Below, one piece after another: positions 53,625-62,090 of a DNA stretch of 64,000 nt. The translations under genes were made by a program, and so were the position numbers. The notes under the pieces are model-generated. The model was not told where the DNA came from. It saw nothing but the letters and a program-made list of their open reading frames with translations, and did not search any database. Each line of letters opens with the position of its first letter. Position 1 is the stretch's first letter. The stretch comes from Planctomycetota bacterium. GTDB lineage: Bacteria; Planctomycetota; JAJSAM01; JAJVHW01. The stretch is taken from assembly GCA_021414065.1 (NCBI GenBank), contig JAIOPE010000071.1, positions 1 to 64,000 on the forward strand, written 5' to 3'.

Positions 53625-54818
53625 ATGGCGGAATTCTCCCTGCGGCCGGAAGACGAGGCCGCGCGCGCTCTCGCCCGGCGCCTGGCCGTCGAGATTGTCG
53701 AACCGGTGGCGCGCGCAGCCGACGCCGATCGTCGGTTCCCGCGTGAAGCCGTCGACGCACTTGCGCGTCACGGCGTGCTCGGCGCGCCGGTCGCGAAGGA
53801 GTACGGCGGACTCGGCTGGGACTCGATGCAGACGGCGCTGCTCTACGAGGAGATCGGTCGCGTCGATCAGAGCGTTCGCGGGTTCCTCACGGTGCATCTC
53901 GCGCTCGTCGCGCAATGTCTCGCGGCGTCGGCGAGTGCGGCGCAACGGGCCGAGTGGCTCCCGCGCCTCGCGCGCGGCGAAGTTCTCGGCGCCTACGCGC
54001 TGACGGAGCGCGACGCCGGGAGCGATGCCGCAGCGCTCGCCACGCGGGCCGTTCCGGACGGCCCCGGTGCGTGGCGCCTCCACGGCGAGAAGGTGTGGAT
54101 CACGAACGGGCTCTCCGCGGGGCTGTTCATCGTCTTCGCGACCGTCGATCCCGCGCTGAAGCACAAGGGCGTGACGGCGTTCCTGGTGCGCGGCGACGCT
54201 CCGGGTCTCGCTCGCGAGCGGATGCCGGGCGTGGAACTCGGACATCGGGCGTCCGAGCACGCGATCCTGCGTTTCGAAGGCGTCGGTGTCACCGAGGCCG
54301 ACGTGATCGGGCGGATCGGCGACGGCTTCGGCGTTGCGATGGGCGGTCTCGACCACGGACGGCTCGGCGTCGCGGCGGGCGCGGTCGGCCTCTTGCAGGC
54401 GTGCCTCGACCTCGTCACGGACTTCGCGCGGTCGCGGCGTCAATTCGGCAAGCGGATCGGCGACTTCCAGATGGTGCAGGAACGCATCGCGGATCTCGCC
54501 TGCGACACGGAGGCCGCACGGCTTCTCACGTGGAAGGCCGCATGGATGGCCGTCCGCAACGAGAAGCGCACGCGTGAGGTCTCGATGGCGAAGCTGTTCG
54601 CGACCGAGGCCGCGTGTCGGTGGTCTGCCGAGGCCGTGATGCTGCACGGCTCGCGCGGCTACGTGAACGAGCGCCCCGTGGAACGGCACTTCCGCGACGC
54701 GCAAGGCCTCCGTATCTACGAGGGCACGAGCCTCGTGCAGCGCATCGTGATCGCGCGCGAGATCCTCGGCCGCGAAGTCGCGGCGCCTAGCCCGGACAAT
54801 TCACGAGGGTTCGCGTGA
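53625..54818 (+). CDS. Acyl-CoA dehydrogenase; last codons and stop from a MITE
   Basis: A 397-residue FAD enzyme of beta-oxidation or branched-chain acyl-CoA breakdown: LGAPVAKEYGGLGWDSMQTA, LTERDAGSDAA, KVWITNGLSAGLFIV, RQFGKRIGDFQMVQERIADL and catalytic Glu in GLRIYEGTSLVQRIVIAREI, which ends the family. The last nine residues (SPDNSRGFA) and TGA 54816-54818 come from the left end of the MITE at 54788-55025, so the native end was replaced. The enzyme core is complete. It follows the enoyl-CoA hydratase by three bases. Confidence 0.93.
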   Translation: MAEFSLRPEDEAARALARRLAVEIVEPVARAADADRRFPREAVDALARHGVLGAPVAKEYGGLGWDSMQTALLYEEIGRVDQSVRGFLTVHLALVAQCLAASASAAQRAEWLPRLARGEVLGAYALTERDAGSDAAALATRAVPDGPGAWRLHGEKVWITNGLSAGLFIVFATVDPALKHKGVTAFLVRGDAPGLARERMPGVELGHRASEHAILRFEGVGVTEADVIGRIGDGFGVAMGGLDHGRLGVAAGAVGLLQACLDLVTDFARSRRQFGKRIGDFQMVQERIADLACDTEAARLLTWKAAWMAVRNEKRTREVSMAKLFATEAACRWSAEAVMLHGSRGYVNERPVERHFRDAQGLRIYEGTSLVQRIVIAREILGREVAAPSPDNSRGFA

Positions 54819-55025
54819 GAACGGCATGCGTCGTAGGAAACACAGGCGCTGCACGCCGATTCGAGGGACGTTCGCGCCACGACGCACCGTCCTGGCCGAG
54901 ATCCGCGGAGTCGGCCGCAAGGCGGGACCCGCAGCGTCGGCTTTGTCAAGCCACGCAAGGGTCCCAACGCAGCGGGCGACCCGCGGGCTCGGCCAGGCGC
55001 GAACCCTCGTGGATTGTCCGGGCTA
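54788..55025. mobile_element. Complete MITE with 28-base terminal inverted repeats
   Basis: The left end (54788-54815, TAGCCCGGACAAT then CACGAGGGTTCGCG) and the right end (54998-55025) are inverted repeats matching at 27 of 28 bases. The outer TA on both sides is compatible with TA target duplication, as for IS630/Tc1-type elements. The 238-base element has no coding capacity of its own. A degenerate second copy is at 29643-29775. Confidence 0.85.
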
Positions 55026-55044
55026 ACGCGCAGGAGAAGCTCAA

Positions 55045-55407
55045 GTGACCGATCAGACGAAGCCGGTGCTCGCCCCCGGAGCGGGACCGTTCGAGCGGCA
55101 CGTGTTCGTGTGCATGTCGGGCGGCGTGTGCCCGTCGCAGGGCGCGGAGCAGGTCCACGCGGCGATGAAGGATCTGGCGAAGCAGACGTGCGGCCCGGTC
55201 GCCGTGCGCGTGAATAAGTCCGGGTGCCTCGGCCAGTGCGGGCACGGCCCCATGGTGTGCGTCTACCCCGAGAACGTCTGGTACGCGGGCGTGAAGGTCG
55301 AGGACGTCGCCGAGATCGTGGAGCGGCACCTAGTGGGCGGCGAGCCAGTCGAACGTCTGCTGTTCCGCGATCACCACGCGGGTCCGAACGTCGTCAAGAA
55401 GGGGTGA
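55045..55407 (+). CDS. Thioredoxin-like [2Fe-2S] ferredoxin
   Basis: A 120-residue iron-sulfur protein of the thioredoxin-fold ferredoxin type: HVFVCMSGGVCPSQGAEQ (first two Cys region), then VNKSGCLGQCGHGPMVCVYP with the second pair. Starts at GTG 55045 with AGGAG in front, only 19 bases from the MITE end, so its promoter may be inside or altered by the element. The stop overlaps the sirtuin start (GTGA). Confidence 0.88.
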   Translation: MTDQTKPVLAPGAGPFERHVFVCMSGGVCPSQGAEQVHAAMKDLAKQTCGPVAVRVNKSGCLGQCGHGPMVCVYPENVWYAGVKVEDVAEIVERHLVGGEPVERLLFRDHHAGPNVVKKG

Positions 55408-56171
55408 GCGTGGCGTCGTCCGAGTTCGGCCGCGCCGTTGCGCTGGTCCGCGACGCGCGACGGATCGTCGCGCTCACCGGCGCCGGGATCTCCACGGAGT
55501 CGGGGATCCCGGACTTCCGCGGGCCCGGGGGTTCGTGGACGAAGTACGACCCGGCGGTGTTCGCGTACCCGCAGTTCGTCGGAGATCCCGAGTCGCGCAA
55601 AGCGTACTGGCGATGGTCGGTCGAGTTCTGGCCGCAAGTCGCCGCCGCGAAGCCGAACGACGCGCACCTTGCGCTCGTCGCCCTGGAAAGGGCGGAGCGG
55701 CTGCGGTGCGTGGTCACCCAGAACGTGGACGGACTTCACGGGCTCGCCGGTTCGCGGGACGTGATCGAGATCCACGGAAACGGCACGCGCACGGTGTGCC
55801 TGTCGTGCAGGACGTCGTATGACCGGAACCGCATCCAGGAGCGACTCCTCGGCGGTGACACCGACCCGCGTTGCGAGGCCTGCGGCGGCGTGCTGAAGCC
55901 CGACGTCGTCCTCTTCGGCGAGCGGATGCCGCAGGGGCCGACCGAGCGGGCGTTCGACGAGGCGGAGTCTTGCGACCTCCTGATCGTCGTGGGATCGTCG
56001 CTCGTCGTGAACCCCGCCGCGCGTCTCGTCCCGCAGGCGAAGCAGAACGGCGCGAAGGTCGTGATCGTGAACCTCGACCGTACGCTGTACGACGGCATCG
56101 CGGACGTCGTGCTGCGCGGACGGGCCGCCGAGACGATGGGATCGCTCGTCGGTGAGGCACTCTCGACATGA
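55404..56171 (+). CDS. NAD-dependent protein deacylase (sirtuin)
   Basis: A 255-residue SIR2-family enzyme: NAD motif ALTGAGISTESGIPDFRGPG, TQNVDGLHGLAGS, catalytic His in EIHGNGTRTVC, zinc cysteines CLSC and CEAC, PDVVLFGERMPQG and VVGSSLVVNPAARLVPQAK. Removes acyl groups from lysines; in acyl-CoA-rich metabolism it may reactivate acylated enzymes. GTG start overlaps the ferredoxin stop; stop overlaps the next ATG. Confidence 0.93.
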   Translation: MSVASSEFGRAVALVRDARRIVALTGAGISTESGIPDFRGPGGSWTKYDPAVFAYPQFVGDPESRKAYWRWSVEFWPQVAAAKPNDAHLALVALERAERLRCVVTQNVDGLHGLAGSRDVIEIHGNGTRTVCLSCRTSYDRNRIQERLLGGDTDPRCEACGGVLKPDVVLFGERMPQGPTERAFDEAESCDLLIVVGSSLVVNPAARLVPQAKQNGAKVVIVNLDRTLYDGIADVVLRGRAAETMGSLVGEALST

Positions 56172-56668
56172 ACGCACGCACTCTCTTCGACTTCACGCTT
56201 CCGAACGTGTCCCCGTGGCGAGGCGTCTACGACGTCGTGATGGGCGGCCGATCCGACGGTGGGTTCTCGCCGGGCGACGGGTTCGCGACGTTCTCGGGCG
56301 TGCTCTCGCTCGAGAACCACGGCGGGTTCGCGTCGATCCGGGCGGGAGTGGACACCGCGGCGACGGCCGGGACGTCCGGCATCGCCCTGCGCGTACGCGG
56401 CGATGGGCGCGGCTACCTCGTTACGCTGAAGCAACCGCCGCTCTCGGACGTCGGCGTGTGGAAGTGCGCATTCGCCACGCGGGCCGGCGAGTGGATCGAC
56501 GTGAGCGCGCGCTGGGAGGACTTCGAGCGCAGCCTGCACGGGCGGGTGGATCCGTCGTGGCCGGCGCCCGTTCCGGGGCGCATCGCGGAGATCGGACTGA
56601 TGATCGCGGACGGCCGCGCGGGTGCCTATCGGCTCGACATCGAGACGATCAGGCCAGTCGCTTCCTGA
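56168..56668 (+). CDS. CIA30-family protein
   Basis: A 166-residue protein of the complex-I-intermediate-associated-protein-30 fold, a galactose-binding-like beta sandwich: GVYDVVMGGRSDGGFSPG, FSGVLSLENHGGFASIRA and the late IAEIGLMIADGRAGAYRLDI. In bacteria its role is poorly known; it may bind sugar or protein. ATGA overlap with the sirtuin gene. Its end overlaps the convergent permease gene by 20 bases. Confidence 0.85.
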   Translation: MNARTLFDFTLPNVSPWRGVYDVVMGGRSDGGFSPGDGFATFSGVLSLENHGGFASIRAGVDTAATAGTSGIALRVRGDGRGYLVTLKQPPLSDVGVWKCAFATRAGEWIDVSARWEDFERSLHGRVDPSWPAPVPGRIAEIGLMIADGRAGAYRLDIETIRPVAS

Positions 56669-57497
56669 CGAACGACGACAGTGCATCCACCGCGAGCACG
56701 AGCGCGATGATCGCCACGAGGTGCGTGGACGCGGCCTTCCAGTCGAAGATGCCGATCGCGTACTTCATGTGGAAGCCGAGGCCCACGGTTCCGACGAGGC
56801 CGAGCACGGTGGACTCGCGGATGTTCACCTCCCAACGGTAGAGCGTCAGCGCCGCGAGCGCCGATCGGGCCGCCGGGAGGATGCCGAAGAGGAAGACGTG
56901 GAACCGCCGCGCGCCGCTCGAACGCAGCGCGAGCGCCGGCCGCGGATCGACTTGGTCGAGAGCCTGCGCGTAGTTGCGGGCGATGACGCCACCGGTGTGG
57001 ACGGCGATGGCGAGCGCCCCGGCGAACGCCCCGGGCCCCACCATGAACCAGAAGAGCATCGCCCAGACGAAGTAGGGAACCGTGCGCAGCACGTTCGCCA
57101 GCAGACGCGCGGCGTTGTGGACCGAGAGGGCGAGCGCCTGGCGCGACCGCGGTCGGCCCTCCTCGTCTACGAGTGCGCCGCGCACGGAGATCGTCTCCGC
57201 GCAGAACGGCATGAGCAGAAGGCCGATGAGCGCGCCGAGGAACGTGCCCACGACGGACATCGACGCCGTCTCCGCCAGTCCCGTGCGGAGGTTGTCGAGC
57301 GTCTCGGCGTCGGTGCGCGGCGGCCAGAGCCGGCCGAACGTGTCGCCGAACGCCGTGAGCGTCTTGAGCGTGAGGAGCGACGCGACGTCGGGTTGCACGC
57401 GCCAGACGGCGAGCGCGGTGGCGGCGGCGAGTCCCGCGACCACCCACGCGGTGGTCCGCGGAAACGGGCGATGGACGACAGGAGTCGCGGCGCTCAC
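56649..57497 (-). CDS. phnE: Phosphonate/phosphite ABC transporter permease (second PhnE)
   Basis: A 282-residue permease: six hydrophobic segments, with the PhnE phrases NVLRTVPYFVWAMLFW, and GVIARNYAQALDQVDPRPAL followed by YRWEVNIRESTVLGLVGTVG, the EAA-like loop that meets the ATPase. GTG 57495-57497 overlaps the stop of the first permease. Two permease chains form the membrane channel of the PhnCDE importer. Confidence 0.85.
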   Translation of the reverse strand: MSAATPVVHRPFPRTTAWVVAGLAAATALAVWRVQPDVASLLTLKTLTAFGDTFGRLWPPRTDAETLDNLRTGLAETASMSVVGTFLGALIGLLLMPFCAETISVRGALVDEEGRPRSRQALALSVHNAARLLANVLRTVPYFVWAMLFWFMVGPGAFAGALAIAVHTGGVIARNYAQALDQVDPRPALALRSSGARRFHVFLFGILPAARSALAALTLYRWEVNIRESTVLGLVGTVGLGFHMKYAIGIFDWKAASTHLVAIIALVLAVDALSSFVRKRLA

Positions 57498-58315
57498 GCG
57501 ATGCGCCTCCGCATGGCGTCGGACGCCCACTCGATCAGGATCACGAGCACGATGAGGAACGCGGTCTCCGTGAACACCTCACCGAAGAGGAAGTCCCCGT
57601 ACGAGACCTGCAACTCGAAGCCGAGCCCTTTCGCGCCCACGAATCCCATGAGAACGCTCGCACGCACGGCGCACTCGAACCGGTAGGCCGCGTACGACGC
57701 CATCGGCCCGAACGCCTGCGGGAGCACGCCCCACGCGAACGTGCGGACGCGGCCCGCTCCGACGGCCTCCAGTGCGGCGACCGGGCTCGGCGCGACGTCC
57801 TCCATCTGCTCCGAGAACACCTTGCCGATGAGGCCTCCGTAGGCGACGCCGATCGCGAGGATCGCCGGGAGCGCGCCGAGCGGCGCAGCCTTCACGAAGA
57901 GGAGCGCCCAGACGACTTCGGGGACGCTTCTGAACGCGGCAGTGAAGGTCCGCGATGCGACGAACACGGCGCGTGCAGTGCCGGCCGGCGGTGTGTCGGC
58001 CCCGGCGAACCTCGCGCCGTAGATCACGTTCCTGCTGCTCATCGCAGCGAGCGGGATGCCGATCGCGACGGCGAGGAGCGTGCCGAGGAATGCGACGGAG
58101 AGCGTGTCGAGCGTGGCTCCGGCGAGGAGCGAGAGGAACTCCGCGTCGTGCCGCGGGGGCCAGCACTCCTTCAGGAACATCCCGCCGCCGTGTGCCGCCT
58201 TCGCTCCCGTGAGTCGGCCGACGTCGAACTCGGCGCCGACGAACGCCGCACCGACGGCCGCGACGGCCAGCGCGCCCGCAACCCAGCGGAACGTGGTGCG
58301 GTCGCCCCCCTGCAT
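57494..58315 (-). CDS. phnE: Phosphonate/phosphite ABC transporter permease (first PhnE)
   Basis: A 273-residue permease: GATLDTLSVAFLGTLLAVAI, FRSVPEVVWALLFVKAAPLG, and GKVFSEQMEDVAPSPVAALE with YRFECAVRASVLMGFVGAKG, the same loop as in its paralogue. Start ATG 58313-58315 overlaps the ATPase stop as TGATG (a GTG three bases upstream is equally possible). Forms the channel with the second PhnE. Confidence 0.87.
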   Translation of the reverse strand: MQGGDRTTFRWVAGALAVAAVGAAFVGAEFDVGRLTGAKAAHGGGMFLKECWPPRHDAEFLSLLAGATLDTLSVAFLGTLLAVAIGIPLAAMSSRNVIYGARFAGADTPPAGTARAVFVASRTFTAAFRSVPEVVWALLFVKAAPLGALPAILAIGVAYGGLIGKVFSEQMEDVAPSPVAALEAVGAGRVRTFAWGVLPQAFGPMASYAAYRFECAVRASVLMGFVGAKGLGFELQVSYGDFLFGEVFTETAFLIVLVILIEWASDAMRRRIA

Positions 58316-59124
58316 CACGACCCCAGCGGGCGGCACTCGGGCCCGGCTGCGGGCTGCGGCGCGCCGCCCGAGGCGTCGTCGGCTTCGCGACGCGTGAAGA
58401 ACGCAGCGAGCAGAGCGTCGTCCACGCGCTCGGTCGGCAGGTCGAACGCAACGCACCCGTCGCGCAGGCCGACGACGCGCGCGAAGTGGCGGCGCACGAG
58501 GTCGGGCTGGTGCAGATTGACGAGGAGCGTGCGGCCGTCTTCCGTCGCGGAGCGCACGAGGAGCGCCACGATCTCCTCCGCGAGCATCGGGTCCACCGAC
58601 GCGACGGGCTCGTCGGCGAGCACGAGGCGCGCGTCCTGGAAGAGCGCGCGGGCGATCGCGACGCGCTGCTGCTGACCGCCCGAGAGACGATCCGCGCGCT
58701 GGAAGAGCTTGTCGGCGATCCCGACGCGGGCACACACGGAATGAGCGGCTTCGACGTCGGCCTGCGACGGAGCGATCCACGTGCGCGAGGCGTGGCGCCA
58801 TCCCCACACGCCGAGTCGCCCCGCGAGCACGTTGCGGAGCACCGACATCCGGCCGACCACGTCGTGCTGCTGGTGGATCGTCGCGATGCGGGTGCGAGCG
58901 GCGCGCAGGTCGGCGCCGCGGAGGTCGCTCGTGTTACGGTCGTCGAGTTGATACGTGCCGCCGTCGGGCCGAAGGCTCAGGTTGATGACGCGGAAGAGCG
59001 TCGTCTTCCCCGCACCGCTCGGCCCGACGACGGCGACACGCTCGCCGGACGCGACGCGAAGGTCCACGCCGCGGAGAGCAGGCGTGGACCCCAAAGTGCG
59101 CGTGACTCCGGCGAGCCGGATCAT
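58315..59124 (-). CDS. phnC: Phosphonate/phosphite ABC transporter ATP-binding protein
   Basis: A 269-residue ABC ATPase: Walker A VGPSGAGKTTLFRVIN, Q-loop IHQQHDVVGRMSVLRNVLAG (the PhnC-typical QQ.NLV...V..NVL), signature LSGGQQQRVAIARAL and Walker B LVLADEPVASVDP with H-loop VNLHQPD. It starts at an ATG overlapping the phnD stop. Energises uptake of phosphonate or phosphite. Confidence 0.92.
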   Translation of the reverse strand: MIRLAGVTRTLGSTPALRGVDLRVASGERVAVVGPSGAGKTTLFRVINLSLRPDGGTYQLDDRNTSDLRGADLRAARTRIATIHQQHDVVGRMSVLRNVLAGRLGVWGWRHASRTWIAPSQADVEAAHSVCARVGIADKLFQRADRLSGGQQQRVAIARALFQDARLVLADEPVASVDPMLAEEIVALLVRSATEDGRTLLVNLHQPDLVRRHFARVVGLRDGCVAFDLPTERVDDALLAAFFTRREADDASGGAPQPAAGPECRPLGS

Positions 59125-60089
59125 CAGTCCTTGAGCATGCCCGCGGACTTCGCGGCGTCCTCGATGCCCTTCCACATGGCGTCGTTGCACTCGACGTACT
59201 TCGTGGCCTTCTGCTTCGCGAGCAGCGCGGCGTCTTCCGGGTTCTTCGCGTCGAGGCCGAGGAAGAGGTCCTTCATCGCCTTGCGCAGACCGGCCGGCAG
59301 GTCCTTGCGCGTGCACCAGCAGTAGTCCACGTACTCCGGAGTGGTCCAGAACACGGCGACCTTCGCGGGGTCGTACTTCTTCTCCGCGGTCATCTTGTCC
59401 CAGACGAGGTAGTTGAGCGCACCGGCCTCGACCGTGCCCGCCTCGACGGCCTTCACCGTGGCGTCGTGGCCGCCCGAGAAGCTGACCTTGCCGAGCGCGG
59501 TCTTCGGGTCCATCCCCGCCGCGAGCAGGAACGAGCGCGGCATGAGGTGTCCCGACGTGGACGATTCGCTGCCGAACGAGAACGTCTTCCCCTTCAGGTC
59601 GGCGAGCGTCTTGATGCCCGACCCCGGCGCTGCGACGAACACCGACTTGAACTTCAGGTCCTCCGCGCGGCAGACCAGGCGCTCCATGTTGCCCTTCGAC
59701 GCACGCGCCGCCTGGACCGACGTGTACCCGCCGTACCAGACGAGGTCGAGACCGCCCGACGCGAGCTTGTCCACCGTGGCCGTGTACTCGGTGACCGGGT
59801 CGAACTTCACGTCGATGCCGAGCTTCGTCTTCAGGCGCTCGACGAACGGCGCGTACGTCGTCAGGAACTCGTCGCGATTCTTGATGTCGGGGATCGCGGA
59901 GACGTTGAGGACCTTCGGCCACGAGGCGCGGTCGTCCTTCGGGGCCTCGGGGGCCTTCGGCGCGTCCGGCGCCTTCGGTGCGGCGCCGTGGCCGCCGTCT
60001 CCGGCGGGTGCGGCGGGCTTGTCGCCGCAGGCGGCGACGGTGAACGCGGTCACGAGCGTGAACGCGGCGATGAACAGGCGATTCAGCAT
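59124..60089 (-). CDS. phnD: Phosphonate/phosphite-binding lipoprotein
   Basis: A 321-residue substrate-binding protein. Lipobox VTAFTVAACGDK, a Pro/Ala/Lys linker (PKAPDAPKAPEAPK), then FVERLKTKLGIDVKFDPVTE, LVWYGGYTSVQAAR, the ligand loop FGSESSTSGHLMPRSFLL and VKAVEAGTVEAGALN. These are PhnD/PtxB features; phosphite versus alkylphosphonate cannot be decided. GAGGAGG lies before the ATG. Head of a phnDCEE operon; no C-P lyase or phosphonatase genes are in the window. Confidence 0.92.
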   Translation of the reverse strand: MLNRLFIAAFTLVTAFTVAACGDKPAAPAGDGGHGAAPKAPDAPKAPEAPKDDRASWPKVLNVSAIPDIKNRDEFLTTYAPFVERLKTKLGIDVKFDPVTEYTATVDKLASGGLDLVWYGGYTSVQAARASKGNMERLVCRAEDLKFKSVFVAAPGSGIKTLADLKGKTFSFGSESSTSGHLMPRSFLLAAGMDPKTALGKVSFSGGHDATVKAVEAGTVEAGALNYLVWDKMTAEKKYDPAKVAVFWTTPEYVDYCWCTRKDLPAGLRKAMKDLFLGLDAKNPEDAALLAKQKATKYVECNDAMWKGIEDAAKSAGMLKD

Positions 60090-60349
60090 GAACCCTCCTC
60101 TAGGCAGTGGAACGGCGCCGGCACCCGGGGCCCGTGCGACCGTTCGGCCCGGTCAGGAGGAAGACGCTCTTCGCGCGTCGCACCCCGTCCGGCCCACGGC
60201 CGCACCACCGCGCGCACACGGCGCGGCGGTTGGTTGCGGGAGTCAGGTGTGCGGACGGACGAGCGTCATGTCCGGGAGGTTAGTGGCCTTCCCGGCCCGA
60301 TGGAACGACCGATTCGCGCGAAGGCGCCGTTCGGATCGTGTTGCCGGAC

Positions 60350-60859
60350 TCACGCCGAGGCCGGCTCCTTCGGCCAGTCCATTCCCCACCAGCAGTTCGA
60401 CGTTCCGATCGACTCTGCGCCGGCCGCCTTCGCGTAGAGGAAGAGCTGCATCCGGTAGCCGCCGAGGAAACGGAGCGGCAGGTCGAGCAGCGCCCGGCCG
60501 AGCGGAAGGTCCTCGCCCGTGGGCGACTTCACGCGGCGCGTGGCGAGGTCGGCGTCGGTGAACTCCGCGAACACCGCGCGGATGGCGGCCTTCTGGCGCT
60601 CCATCGCTGCCGGGAAGTCCTCGGCGGCGAGCGTCTTCGACTCGGCTTCGAGCGTCGAGTAGGCGTCCCAGTTCCCGTCCAGCGCGGCGCGGAGGAACGC
60701 AGTGCCGCAGAAGCTGATGTACCGGAGCAGTTCCAGCGTGCTCCGCTGCTTCGGCGTCGGCCGGTAGTCGAGCGCCCCGGCGGGGAGCTTCGCGTGGAGG
60801 TGCACGCACACGTCGCACTCCCGCAGCATCTCGAACAGCACGTCGTCCTTGGTGATCAT
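60350..60859 (-). CDS. DinB-like four-helix protein
   Basis: A 169-residue helical protein. ITKDDVLFEMLRECDVCVHL, RYISFCGTAFLRAALDG, LPLGRALLDLPLRFLGGYRM and QLFLYAKAAGAESIGTSNCW resemble the DinB/YfiT-like metal-binding bundle (His-rich helices; HLHAK near residue 20). Function unknown, often thiol- or detoxification-linked. The ATG at 60857-60859 has GGAGG at the right distance; the ATG 15 bases upstream contains that ribosome binding site and is less likely. Confidence 0.6.
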   Translation of the reverse strand: MITKDDVLFEMLRECDVCVHLHAKLPAGALDYRPTPKQRSTLELLRYISFCGTAFLRAALDGNWDAYSTLEAESKTLAAEDFPAAMERQKAAIRAVFAEFTDADLATRRVKSPTGEDLPLGRALLDLPLRFLGGYRMQLFLYAKAAGAESIGTSNCWWGMDWPKEPASA

Positions 60860-60880
60860 CCGCGAGACCTCCATACCGAG

Positions 60881-60902
60881 GCGGGACAGTTTTTTGTCCC
60901 GC
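60881..60902. promoter_or_regulatory. Perfect 8-base inverted repeat between divergent genes
   Basis: GCGGGACA and TGTCCCGC surround the T-rich loop GTTTTT. The site lies 22 bases upstream of the DinB-like start and 73 bases before the coiled-coil gene, in the only AT-richer patch nearby. It could be an operator or a hairpin. Confidence 0.45.
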
Positions 60903-60974
60903 GCAATTCGTTAACCCGGAGCCGTGTCCAGGTTCGGGGAAGCTATCATCCCTCGGTTCAGGAGGTGAACCGTG

Positions 60975-61997
60975 ATGACCTTCCGCTTCTCCCGCAGCTT
61001 GCTCGCCGCGATCGTCGCCGCGCCGATGTTCCTCGCCGCGCCACCCGCAGCGTCTGCATCGCTGGGCGGCGGCGAGGGTGGCGGCGATCCGTACGCGGAG
61101 AAGCTGGAGGCCTACCGCCGCAAGGCCGCCGACCTCCGCGCCGCGGGCCGCACCGACGAAGCGGACCGCATGGACAAGGAGATCCGCGCGATCGAGGAGA
61201 AGGCCGCCGCCTCGAAGGCCGGCGACGCCGAGCGGCAGGCGCTGAAGCAGCGCGTCGCTGAACTGCAGGAGCGCGCCGCGAAGGCGAAAGCCGAAGGGCG
61301 CCTCGACGAAGCGGCTGACGCTTCGCGCCAAGCCGAGGAGCTTCTCCGCAAGATGAAGGGCGACAAGCCGAAGCCCGACGGCTCGGCGAAGTTCACCGGC
61401 AACGACGCCGACCTGGCGCGCATGGCCGACGAGCTGCGAGCGAAGGCCCGCGCTGTCCGCGAGGCGGGCAACGAGCGCGATGCCGATCACCTCCAGGAGA
61501 AGGTCTCTCGCATCGAGAAGACGCTGAAGCTCCGCGCCGAGTCGAACGAGGCCGAGCGTCAGGCGAAGGCGGCGAAGGACGCCGGCCGCGAGTCCGACGC
61601 CCGCGAGCTCGCCGAGAAGAGCGGGCGCCTCTGGCGGGAGAGCGAGGAAGTGCTCGGCGGCGCGTCCGCTGGCGAACGGGCTGGCGAACCGGGTCCGCAG
61701 GCGCAGAAGCAGAAGTTCGAGAAGCGCGATCCGCTCCTCGACGGCTCTCCCGACGACGTCACGGGCCGCATCGCCGGACTTCGCAAGGCCGCCGCGAATC
61801 TCCGCGAGTCGGGACTGCTGGATGAGGCCGCGAAGATGGAGGGGCGCGCCGCGGGTCTGCAACGCGCACTCGACGAACGTCGCAGCGCCGACAGCGCGCA
61901 CGCAACGGACGTCGAGTCGATGAAGGCCGAGCTCGAGAAGCTCCGCCGCCGCGCCGCGGAACTCGAAGAGGAGATCCGCCGCCGCGAAGCGAAGTGA
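60975..61997 (+). CDS. Exported coiled-coil protein
   Basis: A 340-residue protein with a signal peptide (LLAAIVAAPMFLAAPPAASA) and then an almost continuous charged coiled coil made of recurring units of about 25-35 residues (AADLRAAGRTDEADRMDKEI, AAKAKAEGRLDEAADASRQA, ARAVREAGNERDADHLQEKV, NLRESGLLDEAAKMEGRAAG). Repeats share AGRxDEAxxM. Probably structural or periplasmic. ATG 60975 or GTG 60972, both after AGGAGG. Confidence 0.7.
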   Translation: MTFRFSRSLLAAIVAAPMFLAAPPAASASLGGGEGGGDPYAEKLEAYRRKAADLRAAGRTDEADRMDKEIRAIEEKAAASKAGDAERQALKQRVAELQERAAKAKAEGRLDEAADASRQAEELLRKMKGDKPKPDGSAKFTGNDADLARMADELRAKARAVREAGNERDADHLQEKVSRIEKTLKLRAESNEAERQAKAAKDAGRESDARELAEKSGRLWRESEEVLGGASAGERAGEPGPQAQKQKFEKRDPLLDGSPDDVTGRIAGLRKAAANLRESGLLDEAAKMEGRAAGLQRALDERRSADSAHATDVESMKAELEKLRRRAAELEEEIRRREAK

Positions 61998-62090
61998 CGT
62001 GGCTCCGACGGACTGGTGCCAAGCGTGACGACGAAGGCAGCGGCGCGCGGTTTCGCGTAACCTCGCCCGGCCGACCGGGAATCCCGTGTC

